Below are positions 1-6,640 of a stretch of DNA of 9,516 bases, piece by piece. Origin of the DNA: an uncultured Arcobacter sp. (GTDB lineage: Bacteria > Campylobacterota > Campylobacteria > Campylobacterales > Arcobacteraceae); NCBI GenBank assembly GCA_913054415.1, contig CAJXII010000054.1, forward strand, positions 1 through 9,516, in the 5' to 3' direction. The notes beneath the pieces were generated by a model. That model ran no database searches and had not been told where the DNA came from. It was given only the letters and a program-made list of their open reading frames with translations. How positions within the stretch are numbered: position 1 is the first letter of the stretch; each line of letters begins with the position of its first letter. The position numbers were made by a program, and so were the translations under genes.

Positions 1-1
1 T

Positions 2-1486
2 TTAAAAAAAGTAATACTAAACATATATAAAAATAAATTAAAAATCTTAGTTAATAAAAAAGATATTACAACACAACTAAAACTACCTAAACCAAGTATC
101 GCTCATAAAGAAAAAGTTTTCTTTGGCAAACTAAATATTCAGCTTCCACAAAATATATCTATTGAAACTATCACAGTAAAATATCAAGGGTGTTCTAGTG
201 CTGGACTTTGTTATGCTCCAATGAGTAAAACTTTTGAAGTTACCAAAAAAAGCTCAGATCAACTAAATGAAACAGATACCATTACTCAAACATTAAAAAG
301 TAAAAATATCTTTTTTATACTTATTACATTTTTTGGGTTTGGATTACTTTTAGCTTTAACTCCTTGTATTTTCCCTATGATACCAATACTATCTAGTATT
401 ATAGTGCAACAATCAAATCAAAATAGTGGCAAAATGTCCGCTTCAAGAGGATTTTTTCTATCTTTGATCTATGTTCTGTCTATGAGTGTAGCTTATACTA
501 TTGCTGGAGTTTTTGCAGGTTTATTTGGAGCAAATATACAAGTGATACTTCAAAATCCTTATGTGGTAGTAGGATTTGCTACAATATTTGTAGCTTTAGC
601 TTTTTCTATGTTTGGATATTATGAGATAGGATTACCACAATCTTGGCAATCAAAACTAAACCAAACAAGCGAAAACAAAAGTAAAAAAGGTGGTATTCTT
701 GGTGTAGCGATTATGGGATTTTTATCTGCACTTATTGTTGGTCCTTGTGTAGCTCCTCCACTTGCTGGTGCTTTAGTTTATATTGGGCAAACAGGTGATG
801 CTATACTTGGAGGATCTGCACTTTTTGTGATGAGCTTAGGTATGGGTATGCCACTACTTCTTATTGGTGCTGGATCTGGAAAATTTATGCCAAAACCAGG
901 TGGATGGATGAATACTGTATCTAAAGTTTTTGGTGTAGTGATGTTAGGTATTGCTATATATATGCTTGATAAAATTTTACCACAAACTATTATATTTTGG
1001 TTATGGGCTATTTTATTTATAGGAACCGCTTTATATCTTATAAAAAATGGTAATATCTTTGGTAAAATCTTAGCGATTTTATTACTAATAGGTGGAATAT
1101 ATTTTATAAAAATCTCATTTGATACCAACAAATCAAATCATCTGCAAATAACATATATACATAATATAGAAGAGTTAAATCAAGAACTAAACCATACAAA
1201 ACAACCTATTATGTTGGATTTTTGGGCTACTTGGTGTGTAAGTTGTAAAGAGCTTGAAGAGAAAACATTTTCAAATAAGAAAGTTCAACAAAGTTTAAAA
1301 AACTATAAAATTCTCAAAGTTGATGTTAGTAATAATACCAATAATGATAAAGCTTTACAAAAAAGATTTAATATCTTTGGACCACCAGCACTTATCTTTT
1401 TTGATAAAGATGGCAAAGAGATTAAGCACAAAAGAGTTATAGGTTTTAAACCACCAAAAGAGTTTTTAAAGATTGTTAATCAATGA
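2..1486 (+). CDS. dsbD: Thiol:disulfide interchange protein DsbD, 3' part (5' end outside window)
   Basis: DsbD is an inner-membrane protein that carries electrons from cytoplasmic thioredoxin to periplasmic disulfide-handling proteins. The frame is open from base 2 to the TGA at 1484-1486, so the ATG at 221 is internal and the true start lies left of the window. All three DsbD modules are visible. The end of the periplasmic N-terminal domain has the redox pair in CSSAGLCYAP (bases 191-220). The membrane domain (about 308-1120) has several hydrophobic helices and its two conserved cysteines in LTPCIFPMIP (Cys at 365-367) and GPCVAPP (Cys at 746-748). The C-terminal thioredoxin domain has WATWCVSCK (cysteines at 1235-1237 and 1244-1246) and a cis-Pro segment FGPPALIFF. 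All six expected redox cysteines are present, so the visible part looks functional. The next gene overlaps its stop codon, suggesting co-translation. Confidence 0.93.
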   Translation, partial: LKKVILNIYKNKLKILVNKKDITTQLKLPKPSIAHKEKVFFGKLNIQLPQNISIETITVKYQGCSSAGLCYAPMSKTFEVTKKSSDQLNETDTITQTLKSKNIFFILITFFGFGLLLALTPCIFPMIPILSSIIVQQSNQNSGKMSASRGFFLSLIYVLSMSVAYTIAGVFAGLFGANIQVILQNPYVVVGFATIFVALAFSMFGYYEIGLPQSWQSKLNQTSENKSKKGGILGVAIMGFLSALIVGPCVAPPLAGALVYIGQTGDAILGGSALFVMSLGMGMPLLLIGAGSGKFMPKPGGWMNTVSKVFGVVMLGIAIYMLDKILPQTIIFWLWAILFIGTALYLIKNGNIFGKILAILLLIGGIYFIKISFDTNKSNHLQITYIHNIEELNQELNHTKQPIMLDFWATWCVSCKELEEKTFSNKKVQQSLKNYKILKVDVSNNTNNDKALQKRFNIFGPPALIFFDKDGKEIKHKRVIGFKPPKEFLKIVNQ

Positions 1487-1911
1487 GATATAATTTTATA
1501 AAAATGCTATTTGCAATAACTATATTTATTACTAATAGTTATGCTCAAAATATTAAATGACACTCAAACTACAATATGACTAGATATAATGCAAAAAAAC
1601 AAAATAAAAATCTTTTTTTATATATCACTACAAAAGATACAAACAATCCATTTAGTGAATATATAGATAAAGATATATTAACTAACCCTACTATTATAAA
1701 TTATATCAATCAAGACTATCTAGCAGTTAAGATAGATGATTGTGATAATATTCCATCTATTTTTCATAATGTTAAAATACCAAGCATATATCTACTCAAT
1801 GGTAATGGCAAAAATATACATCCTACACTAGTGGGAGATATAAATGAAAAGATTTTGAGTAGAATTTTATCAAAATTACACAAACAAAAACTAAAACTTT
1901 TAGATAAATGA
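1483..1911 (+). pseudogene. Secreted thioredoxin-fold protein interrupted by in-frame TGA
   Basis: An ATG at 1483 overlaps the dsbD stop (ATGA) and opens a 25-codon frame with a clear signal peptide: basic start MRYNFIK, hydrophobic MLFAITIFIT, and an S-Y-A/Q cleavage site. It stops at TGA 1558-1560 right after AQNIK. The same frame then runs on as HSNYN and, from ATG 1576, 111 more codons to TGA 1909-1911. Read through, it gives 142 residues matching the layout of periplasmic thioredoxin-like proteins, whose mature start is typically W-H-x-x-Y followed by an AKK helix and the first beta strand (here NLFLYITT). The TGA sits exactly at that Trp, so TGG to TGA is the simplest explanation. The 1576 ATG has no Shine-Dalgarno and would lack a signal peptide. 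At the active site the usual C-x-x-C is replaced by N-P-F-S (bases 1645-1656). A thioredoxin-type I-P-S-I-Y-L-L cis-Pro strand is present (around 1777). Its function is unknown; even if repaired it should not be an ordinary thiol oxidoreductase. Confidence 0.72.
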
Positions 1912-1984
1912 TACTATAAGTAACTAATTGTATTTTTTTTTAGATCTTAAAAATATTCAATCTTTAATTTAAAATAGTAACAGT

Positions 1985-1990
1985 TATAAT
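1985..1990 (+). promoter_or_regulatory. Probable -10 element of the sucCD promoter
   Basis: A perfect TATAAT lies 33 bases before the sucC start codon, in AT-rich DNA downstream of a T9 run (about 1931-1940). There is no recognisable -35, which is normal for housekeeping promoters of Campylobacterota. Transcription would start near 1997, giving a leader of about 25 bases that contains the Shine-Dalgarno. It is supported by position and consensus only. Confidence 0.5.
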
Positions 1991-2012
1991 TATAGCAAAT
2001 CCAAATTTTGAC

Positions 2013-2017
2013 AGGAG
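2013..2017 (+). promoter_or_regulatory. Ribosome binding site fixing the sucC start at 2023
   Basis: AGGAG lies five bases before ATG 2023. The frame stays open five codons further upstream to a TTG at 2008, but that start has no Shine-Dalgarno. Starting at 2023 gives the family-typical N-terminus MNIHEYQAK, so 2023 is chosen. Confidence 0.85.
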
Positions 2018-2022
2018 AAAAT

Positions 2023-3195
2023 ATGAATATTCATGAATATCAAGCAAAACAAATTTTTGCTAAATATAATGTGCCTACTCCAAGAGGTATAATTGCAAAT
2101 ACAGTAGATGAAGCTGTAGAAAATGCCAAAGAGTTAGGTGGAAGTATTTGGGTAGTAAAAGCTCAAATCCATGCAGGTGGAAGAGGACTTGGTGGTGGTG
2201 TTAAACTAGCTAAAAGTCTTGACGAAGTTAGAACTTTAGCTGATGAGATTTTAGGTATGACACTTGTAACTCATCAAACAGGACCAGAAGGGAAATTGGT
2301 TCAAAAAGTTTATATTGAAGAGGGTGCTGATATCAAAGATGAGCTATATCTATCTGTAGTATTAGATAGAGCTGCTGAGATGCCAATTATTATGGCTTCA
2401 ACTGAAGGTGGTATGGATATAGAAACAGTAGCAGAGAAAACTCCTGAAAAAATTATCAAAGTAGCAGTAGATCCTGCATTTGGTTTTCAAGGTTATCACG
2501 GTAGAGAATTAGTATTTGGTTTAGGTATTACAGATAAAGCAGAACAAGGTAAACTTATCAAATTTGCAAAAGCTTTATATAATGTATATATGGACAATGA
2601 TGCAGAGATGATTGAGATAAACCCACTTATCAAAACTGGAAGTGGAGATTTCTTAGCACTTGACGGTAAAATGGGATTTGATGATTCAGCTCTTGGAAGA
2701 CATCCTGATATTGAAGCTATGAGAGATATATCTGAAGAGGATCCAGATGAGAGAGAAGCTAGTCAATATGGACTAAGTTATATTGCACTTGATGGTGAGA
2801 TTGGTTGTATGGTAAATGGTGCTGGTCTTGCTATGGGAACTATGGATACTATTAATTATATGGGTGGAACACCTGCGAACTTCCTAGATGTTGGTGGAAC
2901 TGCAAATGCCCAAACTGTTGCAAAAGGTTTTGAAATAATCCTTAAAAATCCAAAAGTAAAAGCTATTTTTGTAAATATTTTTGGTGGAATTGTTAGATGT
3001 GACAGAATTGCAAATGGTATTTTAGAAGCTACAAAACTTGTAGATGTAAATGTGCCTGTTATTGTTAGACTTGATGGAACAAATGCACCAGAAGCTGCAG
3101 TAATTTTAGATCAAGCAGGTATTGAAAATGTGATTAGTGCAACAGATTTAGGCGATGGTGCAAAAAAAGCAGTAGAAGCTGCAGCTGCACAATAA
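2023..3195 (+). CDS. sucC: Succinyl-CoA synthetase (ADP-forming) subunit beta
   Basis: This is the ATP-grasp subunit of succinyl-CoA synthetase, which with SucD interconverts succinate + CoA + ATP and succinyl-CoA + ADP + phosphate in the cytoplasm. It has 390 residues, close to the 388 of E. coli SucC. Visible family motifs are the N-terminal MNIHEYQAK, the ATP-grasp strand and glycine loop VVKAQIHAGGRG (residues 45-56 approx.), the metal/nucleotide site EINPL (about 198-202) followed by LDGKMGFDD, and the C-terminal CoA-ligase domain with GGTA (about 291-294), NIFGGI (about 318-323) and VRLDGTN (about 349-355). No key residue is obviously missing. It is the first gene of a two-gene unit; sucD follows after 12 bases. 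In this phylum the enzyme can serve the oxidative or the reductive TCA direction, and the sequence does not say which. Confidence 0.97.
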   Translation: MNIHEYQAKQIFAKYNVPTPRGIIANTVDEAVENAKELGGSIWVVKAQIHAGGRGLGGGVKLAKSLDEVRTLADEILGMTLVTHQTGPEGKLVQKVYIEEGADIKDELYLSVVLDRAAEMPIIMASTEGGMDIETVAEKTPEKIIKVAVDPAFGFQGYHGRELVFGLGITDKAEQGKLIKFAKALYNVYMDNDAEMIEINPLIKTGSGDFLALDGKMGFDDSALGRHPDIEAMRDISEEDPDEREASQYGLSYIALDGEIGCMVNGAGLAMGTMDTINYMGGTPANFLDVGGTANAQTVAKGFEIILKNPKVKAIFVNIFGGIVRCDRIANGILEATKLVDVNVPVIVRLDGTNAPEAAVILDQAGIENVISATDLGDGAKKAVEAAAAQ

Positions 3196-3207
3196 GGAGA
3201 GGTATAG

Positions 3208-4080
3208 ATGTCAATTTTAGTAAATAAAGATACAAAAGTTATTGTTCAAGGTTTTACAGGTAAAGAGGGAACTTTTCATGCTGAACAATGTTTAGCTTAC
3301 GGAACTCAAATAGTTGGTGGAGTTACACCAAATAAAGGTGGTCAAGTGCATCTTGGAAAACCTGTATTTAATACAGTAAAAGAAGCTGTTAAAGCAACAG
3401 GGGCGACAGTATCTATGATATTTGTGCCACCTGCATTTGTTGGTGATGCTGTAATGGAAGCTGCAAGTGCTGGAATTGAACTTGCTGTAATTATAACAGA
3501 AGGTGCACCAGTAAGAGATATGCAAGCTGCAAAAGCTTGTGCGGTTAAACATGGTATGAAAACAATTGGACCAAACTGTCCTGGAATTATTACTGCACAA
3601 GAGTGTAAAATAGGTATTATGCCTGGACAAATTTTCAAAAAAGGAAATGTTGGACTTATCTCTAAATCTGGAACATTAACTTACGAAGGTGCAAACCAAG
3701 TATGTAATGAAGGTTATGGTATCACAACAGCTGTTGGTATCGGTGGAGATCCTATTATTGGTCTAAGTTATAAACAACTTCTTCCTATGTTTGAAGCAGA
3801 CCCTGAAACTGAAGCTATTGTTATGATTGGTGAAATTGGTGGAGATCTTGAGATTCAAGCTGCTGCATTTATTAAAGAAAACATAACAAAACCAGTTGTT
3901 GCATTTATTGCTGGTCAAACTGCACCTAAAGGTAAAAGAATGGGACATGCAGGAGCAATTATCTCTGGAACTGCTGGAACAGCTGCAGAAAAAATGGCTG
4001 CACTTGAAGCTGCTGGAGTTAAGGTTGTTGTATCTCCTGCAGAGATTGGTAAAGCTGTAAAAGAAGTATTATCTAAATAG
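3208..4080 (+). CDS. sucD: Succinyl-CoA synthetase subunit alpha
   Basis: This is the CoA-binding and phosphohistidine-carrying partner of SucC. It has 290 residues, about the family length. The N-terminal Rossmann-type CoA domain carries GFTGKEGTFH (residues 15-24); GPNCPG is at 121-126. The catalytic histidine that is transiently phosphorylated is H247 in RMGHAGAIISG, and the conserved glutamate that assists it in the E. coli enzyme corresponds to E209 in IGEIGG. A very strong Shine-Dalgarno, AAGGAGAGG, begins inside the sucC stop codon (3194-3202), so the two subunits should be made together in similar amounts. The gene is followed after 13 bases by an intrinsic terminator, which ends the sucCD unit before the oor genes. 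Two long open frames on the opposite strand inside this gene are composition shadows. Confidence 0.97.
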   Translation: MSILVNKDTKVIVQGFTGKEGTFHAEQCLAYGTQIVGGVTPNKGGQVHLGKPVFNTVKEAVKATGATVSMIFVPPAFVGDAVMEAASAGIELAVIITEGAPVRDMQAAKACAVKHGMKTIGPNCPGIITAQECKIGIMPGQIFKKGNVGLISKSGTLTYEGANQVCNEGYGITTAVGIGGDPIIGLSYKQLLPMFEADPETEAIVMIGEIGGDLEIQAAAFIKENITKPVVAFIAGQTAPKGKRMGHAGAIISGTAGTAAEKMAALEAAGVKVVVSPAEIGKAVKEVLSK

Positions 4081-4093
4081 TTTACCTTTTTTT

Positions 4094-4128
4094 AAAAGTC
4101 CAATGCTTCGTAGCATTGGGCTTTTTTT
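4094..4128 (+). terminator. Rho-independent terminator after sucD
   Basis: Bases 4098-4107 pair with 4112-4121 (AGTCCAATGCT-like arm against AGCATTGGGCT) as a 10-bp stem with one G-U pair and a four-base loop. The stem can be lengthened by A-T pairs into the following T7 tract (4122-4128). It sits 13 bases after the sucD stop and is a textbook intrinsic terminator. Confidence 0.9.
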
Positions 4129-4297
4129 ATTTATAGTGCTTCAAATAGTAACATATTTTCTTTTCTTATATAAAATACCACCACTTCAAACATCTATTTT
4201 ATTAAATATTTGATACCATACTTATAGTAATGTATGATTATATCTTATAGATCGTATATTCAATTTTAAACTAATTTAAAAATATGAGGGGAACAAT
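4129..4297 (+). promoter_or_regulatory. Promoter/leader region of oorDABC
   Basis: This 169-base AT-rich gap between the sucD terminator and oorD must hold the oor promoter if the terminator is efficient. Several -10-like boxes are present: TATAAA at 4169-4174 after a T-rich run, TATAGT at 4223-4228, and TATAGA at 4246-4251. None has the full consensus, so the start site cannot be fixed by eye. GAGGGG at 4286-4291 is the oorD Shine-Dalgarno. No small gene or structured RNA was recognised here. Confidence 0.45.
4217..4236. promoter_or_regulatory. Weak candidate operator (inverted repeat) upstream of oorD
   Basis: CATAC at 4217-4221 and GTATG at 4232-4236 form a 5-bp inverted repeat with a 10-base spacer that covers the TATAGT box at 4223-4228. 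The size suits a dimeric repressor overlapping a promoter, but in DNA this AT-rich such dyads arise readily by chance. No regulator family can be named. Confidence 0.15.
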
Positions 4298-4624
4298 ATG
4301 GCAGTAATGACAGCTCCAACAAATACTCCAGTGTGGGTAGATACAGCAAGATGTAAAGCTTGTGATGTATGTGTAGATATGTGTCCAGCAGGTGTATTAT
4401 CTATGCAACAAGAACCAACATCTACTTTGGGTGCAATGATATCGGTTATAGCACCAGAAGATTGTATAGGGTGTAATGATTGTGAATTACATTGTCCAGA
4501 TTTTGCTATTTATGTAGCGGATAAATCTGAATTTAAATTTGCAAAATTAACAGATGAAAGCAAGGCAAGAGCCGAAGCAATAAAAAATAATAATCACAGA
4601 TTACCTGAAAATTACGGGAAATAA
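4298..4624 (+). CDS. oorD: 2-oxoglutarate:acceptor oxidoreductase delta subunit (2x[4Fe-4S] ferredoxin-like)
   Basis: This is the small ferredoxin-type subunit of the four-subunit OOR complex, which passes electrons between the OorB site and an external ferredoxin or flavodoxin. It has 108 residues. Two [4Fe-4S] clusters are fully ligated: C19, C22, C25 and C29 in CKACDVCVDMCP, and C56, C59, C62 and C66 in CIGCNDCELHCP. The spacing after the first three cysteines (C-x3-C-P) is typical of 8Fe ferredoxins. There is no signal peptide and the protein is cytoplasmic. It is the first gene of the cluster, with GAGGGG 6 bases before its ATG; oorA begins 9 bases after its stop. The order D-A-B-C and the neighbouring large subunits separate it from a free ferredoxin. 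By sequence alone it could also be called a KorD/PorD-type subunit. Confidence 0.93.
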   Translation: MAVMTAPTNTPVWVDTARCKACDVCVDMCPAGVLSMQQEPTSTLGAMISVIAPEDCIGCNDCELHCPDFAIYVADKSEFKFAKLTDESKARAEAIKNNNHRLPENYGK

Positions 4625-4633
4625 GGAGAATAT

Positions 4634-5770
4634 ATGGCAACTAGAGAAGTAATATCTACTGGTAATGAATTATCAGCGAGAGCTGCAGTTGATGCTGGAT
4701 GTGAGTTTTTTGGTGGATATCCATTAACTCCATCAAGTGAGATAATGCATGTTATCTCTGATTTACTACCAAAAAATGGTGGTGCAGCTATTCAAATGGA
4801 AGATGAGATAGCTGGTATTTGTTGTGTTATTGGTGCATCAATGTCAGGAAAGAGAGCTTTAACAGCTACATCTGGACCTGGTGTTTCACTAAAAGCAGAA
4901 AATTTAGGACTTGCTCAAATGGCAGAAGTTCCATTGGTTCTTGTAAATGTTATGAGAGGTGGGCCATCAACAGGACTTCCTACAAGAGTTTCACAAGGTG
5001 ATGTTTTACAAGCTAAAAATCCATCTCATGGGGATTATAAATCTATTACTCTTTGTGCAGGATCTTTAGCAGAGTGTTATACAGAAGTTGTAAGAGCATT
5101 CAATATAGCAGATAGATTTATGCAACCTGTAATCGTTTTAACAGATGAAACACTTGGTCATATGCATGGAAAAGCTATCATCCCAACAGCTGAAGAGGTA
5201 AAAGCTGGAATTGTTCCTAGAAAAAAATTCGAGGGAGCAAAAGAGGATTACCATCCTTATGAGTGTGAAGCTGATCAACCAGCAGTTCTAAATCCTATGT
5301 TTGAAGGGTATAGATATCACTTTACAGGATTACATCATGATAAAGATGGATTCCCAACTGAAGAGATCAACACTTGTAAAGCATTAATTGAAAGACTTGA
5401 CAATAAAGTAGAAGCTCACAAAGATGAGTTAGAATCTTATGAAGAGTTTATGTTAGATGATGCTGATGTATTAATTATCGCTTATGGTTCAGTTTCACTT
5501 GCAGCTAAAGAGGCTATAAGAGATTTAAGAAAAGATGGAATTAAAGCTGGTTTATTTAGACCAATTACACTATGGCCATCTCCTGATAAAAAAATCAAAG
5601 AATATACAGATAAAATCAAAAATGTTTTATGTGTAGAGTTAAATATTAGACAATATACTGAAGAGATTGAAAGAATTTCTAGTAGAAGAGATTTAGAAGG
5701 TTTATACAAAGTAAATGGTAGAGCTATTTCTCCTGCAGAGATTGTTAGCAAAGTTAAGGAGGTATTCTAA
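4634..5770 (+). CDS. oorA: 2-oxoglutarate:acceptor oxidoreductase alpha subunit
   Basis: This large OOR subunit works with OorB in the thiamine-diphosphate-dependent interconversion of 2-oxoglutarate + CoA and succinyl-CoA + CO2 with reduced low-potential carrier. It has 378 residues. The N-terminal pyrimidine-binding half has GGYPLTPSSE (27-36), the conserved acidic QMEDEIAG (54-61), TATSGPGVSLKAENLGLA (77-94) and the diagnostic R-GGPSTGLPT--SQGD stretch (108-123). A C-terminal transketolase-C-like domain starts near 275 (DADVLIIAYGS) and contains RPITLWPSP (309-317). The SD AAGGAG overlaps the oorD stop, 5 bases before the ATG. Neighbour sucCD supplies or uses succinyl-CoA, supporting 2-oxoglutarate rather than pyruvate or 2-oxoisovalerate as substrate. 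Substrate choice is otherwise not proven by motifs. Confidence 0.95.
   Translation: MATREVISTGNELSARAAVDAGCEFFGGYPLTPSSEIMHVISDLLPKNGGAAIQMEDEIAGICCVIGASMSGKRALTATSGPGVSLKAENLGLAQMAEVPLVLVNVMRGGPSTGLPTRVSQGDVLQAKNPSHGDYKSITLCAGSLAECYTEVVRAFNIADRFMQPVIVLTDETLGHMHGKAIIPTAEEVKAGIVPRKKFEGAKEDYHPYECEADQPAVLNPMFEGYRYHFTGLHHDKDGFPTEEINTCKALIERLDNKVEAHKDELESYEEFMLDDADVLIIAYGSVSLAAKEAIRDLRKDGIKAGLFRPITLWPSPDKKIKEYTDKIKNVLCVELNIRQYTEEIERISSRRDLEGLYKVNGRAISPAEIVSKVKEVF
5756..5762 (+). promoter_or_regulatory. Ribosome binding site fixing the oorB start at 5772
   Basis: AAGGAGG lies inside the last codons of oorA, 9 bases before ATG 5772. The oorB frame is open 19 codons further upstream into oorA, to 5715, but that extension has no Shine-Dalgarno and reads as non-homologous sequence. 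Starting at 5772 gives MAFNYDEYLR, typical of this family. Confidence 0.85.
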
Positions 5771-5771
5771 A

Positions 5772-6629
5772 ATGGCTTTTAATTATGATGAATATTTAAG
5801 AACAAAAAAGATGCCAACACTATGGTGTTGGGGATGTGGTGATGGAGTTATCCTAAAAGCTACAATTAGAGCAATAGCAAAAGTTGGTTGGAATATGGAT
5901 GATACTTGTATCGTATCTGGTATTGGTTGTAGTGGAAGATTTTCATCTTACATCAACTGTAATACAGTGCATACAACTCACGGTAGAACTATAGCTTATG
6001 CTACAGGTATAAAACTTGCAAACCCAGATAAAAATGTAATCTGTGTAGCTGGTGATGGAGATTCACTAGCAATTGGAGGTAACCATACAATTCATGGTTG
6101 TAGAAGAAATATAGATATTAATTTTATTCTTATCAATAACTTTATCTATGGTCTTACAAACTCTCAAACATCTCCTACAACTCCACAAGGTTTTTGGACA
6201 GTATCACAAAAAGCTGGTAATATTGACCCAACTTTTAATGCTTCTAATCTTGCTATTGCAGCTGGTGCTTCTTTTGTAGGTAGAGAAACAGTGCTTGATC
6301 CTAAAAAAATCGAAAGATTACTTGTAAAAGGTTTTGAGCATAAAGGTTTTAGTTTTATGGAAATTTTATCTAACTGTCATATCAATCTTGGTAGAAAAAA
6401 TAAAATGGCTTCTGCTATGGAGACTCTTGATTGGATAGATTCTATTACAGTTGCAAAATCAAAATATGATAAAATGAGTGAAGAGGAAAGATTAAATCTA
6501 CTTCCAACAGGTGTATTACACCATAACACAGAAGCTAGAGAATATTGTGATATGTATCAAGAGATAAAAGATGCACATCAAGGTAAAAGAGGTAAAATCA
6601 CACAAGATGATTTTGCTAAAAAAATATAA
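5772..6629 (+). CDS. oorB: 2-oxoglutarate:acceptor oxidoreductase beta subunit (TPP-binding)
   Basis: This subunit holds the thiamine diphosphate and a [4Fe-4S] cluster that takes electrons from it. It has 285 residues. Likely cluster ligands are C19 and C22 in CWGCGDG, C53 in GIGCSGR and C202 in SNCHINLGR. The TPP-binding motif starts at GDGD (95-98) and ends at INNFIYGLT (121-129), followed by the conserved TSPTT (133-137). The order of blocks (C-x2-C-G-G, then H-T-x-H-G-R at 67-72, then GDGD) matches the beta subunits of 2-oxoacid:ferredoxin oxidoreductases. It lies one base after the oorA stop, with a strong SD inside oorA, so the A and B subunits are probably made in balance. No missing catalytic residue was seen. 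Confidence 0.95.
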   Translation: MAFNYDEYLRTKKMPTLWCWGCGDGVILKATIRAIAKVGWNMDDTCIVSGIGCSGRFSSYINCNTVHTTHGRTIAYATGIKLANPDKNVICVAGDGDSLAIGGNHTIHGCRRNIDINFILINNFIYGLTNSQTSPTTPQGFWTVSQKAGNIDPTFNASNLAIAAGASFVGRETVLDPKKIERLLVKGFEHKGFSFMEILSNCHINLGRKNKMASAMETLDWIDSITVAKSKYDKMSEEERLNLLPTGVLHHNTEAREYCDMYQEIKDAHQGKRGKITQDDFAKKI

Positions 6630-6640
6630 GGAGTAACACA

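Noticed and set aside
778..1131. Minus-strand open frame inside dsbD
   Set aside because: It is the antisense of the DsbD membrane domain, with no homology or translation signals of its own. The similar frames at 3763-3948, 5482-5751 and 7634-7897 (minus) and 4819-5001 (plus) were dropped for the same reason.
221..1486. dsbD starting at ATG 221
   Set aside because: The frame continues upstream to base 2 and encodes the CSSAGLCYAP motif of the N-terminal DsbD domain immediately before this ATG.
1558..1560. TGA as selenocysteine in the thioredoxin-like gene
   Set aside because: The TGA is not at the active-site cysteine position but at the family's Trp position near the mature N-terminus, and no convincing SECIS-like hairpin follows it.
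1484..1911. Alternative genetic code with TGA read as Trp
   Set aside because: Tryptophan is encoded by TGG throughout (for example in the DsbD WATWC motif), TGA serves as the normal end of dsbD, and the other genes have no internal TGA.
1914..1940. Intrinsic terminator before sucC
   Set aside because: There is a T9 run, but the only nearby stem (TACT/AGTA) is 4 bp, too weak to call.
2008..2022. Upstream TTG start for sucC
   Set aside because: It would translate through the Shine-Dalgarno and add five non-conserved residues; ATG 2023 has AGGAG at ideal spacing and the family N-terminus.
3292..3638. Two overlapping minus-strand open frames inside sucD
   Set aside because: They lie wholly within a strongly conserved gene, have no ribosome binding site or recognisable domain, and reflect the codon composition of sucD.
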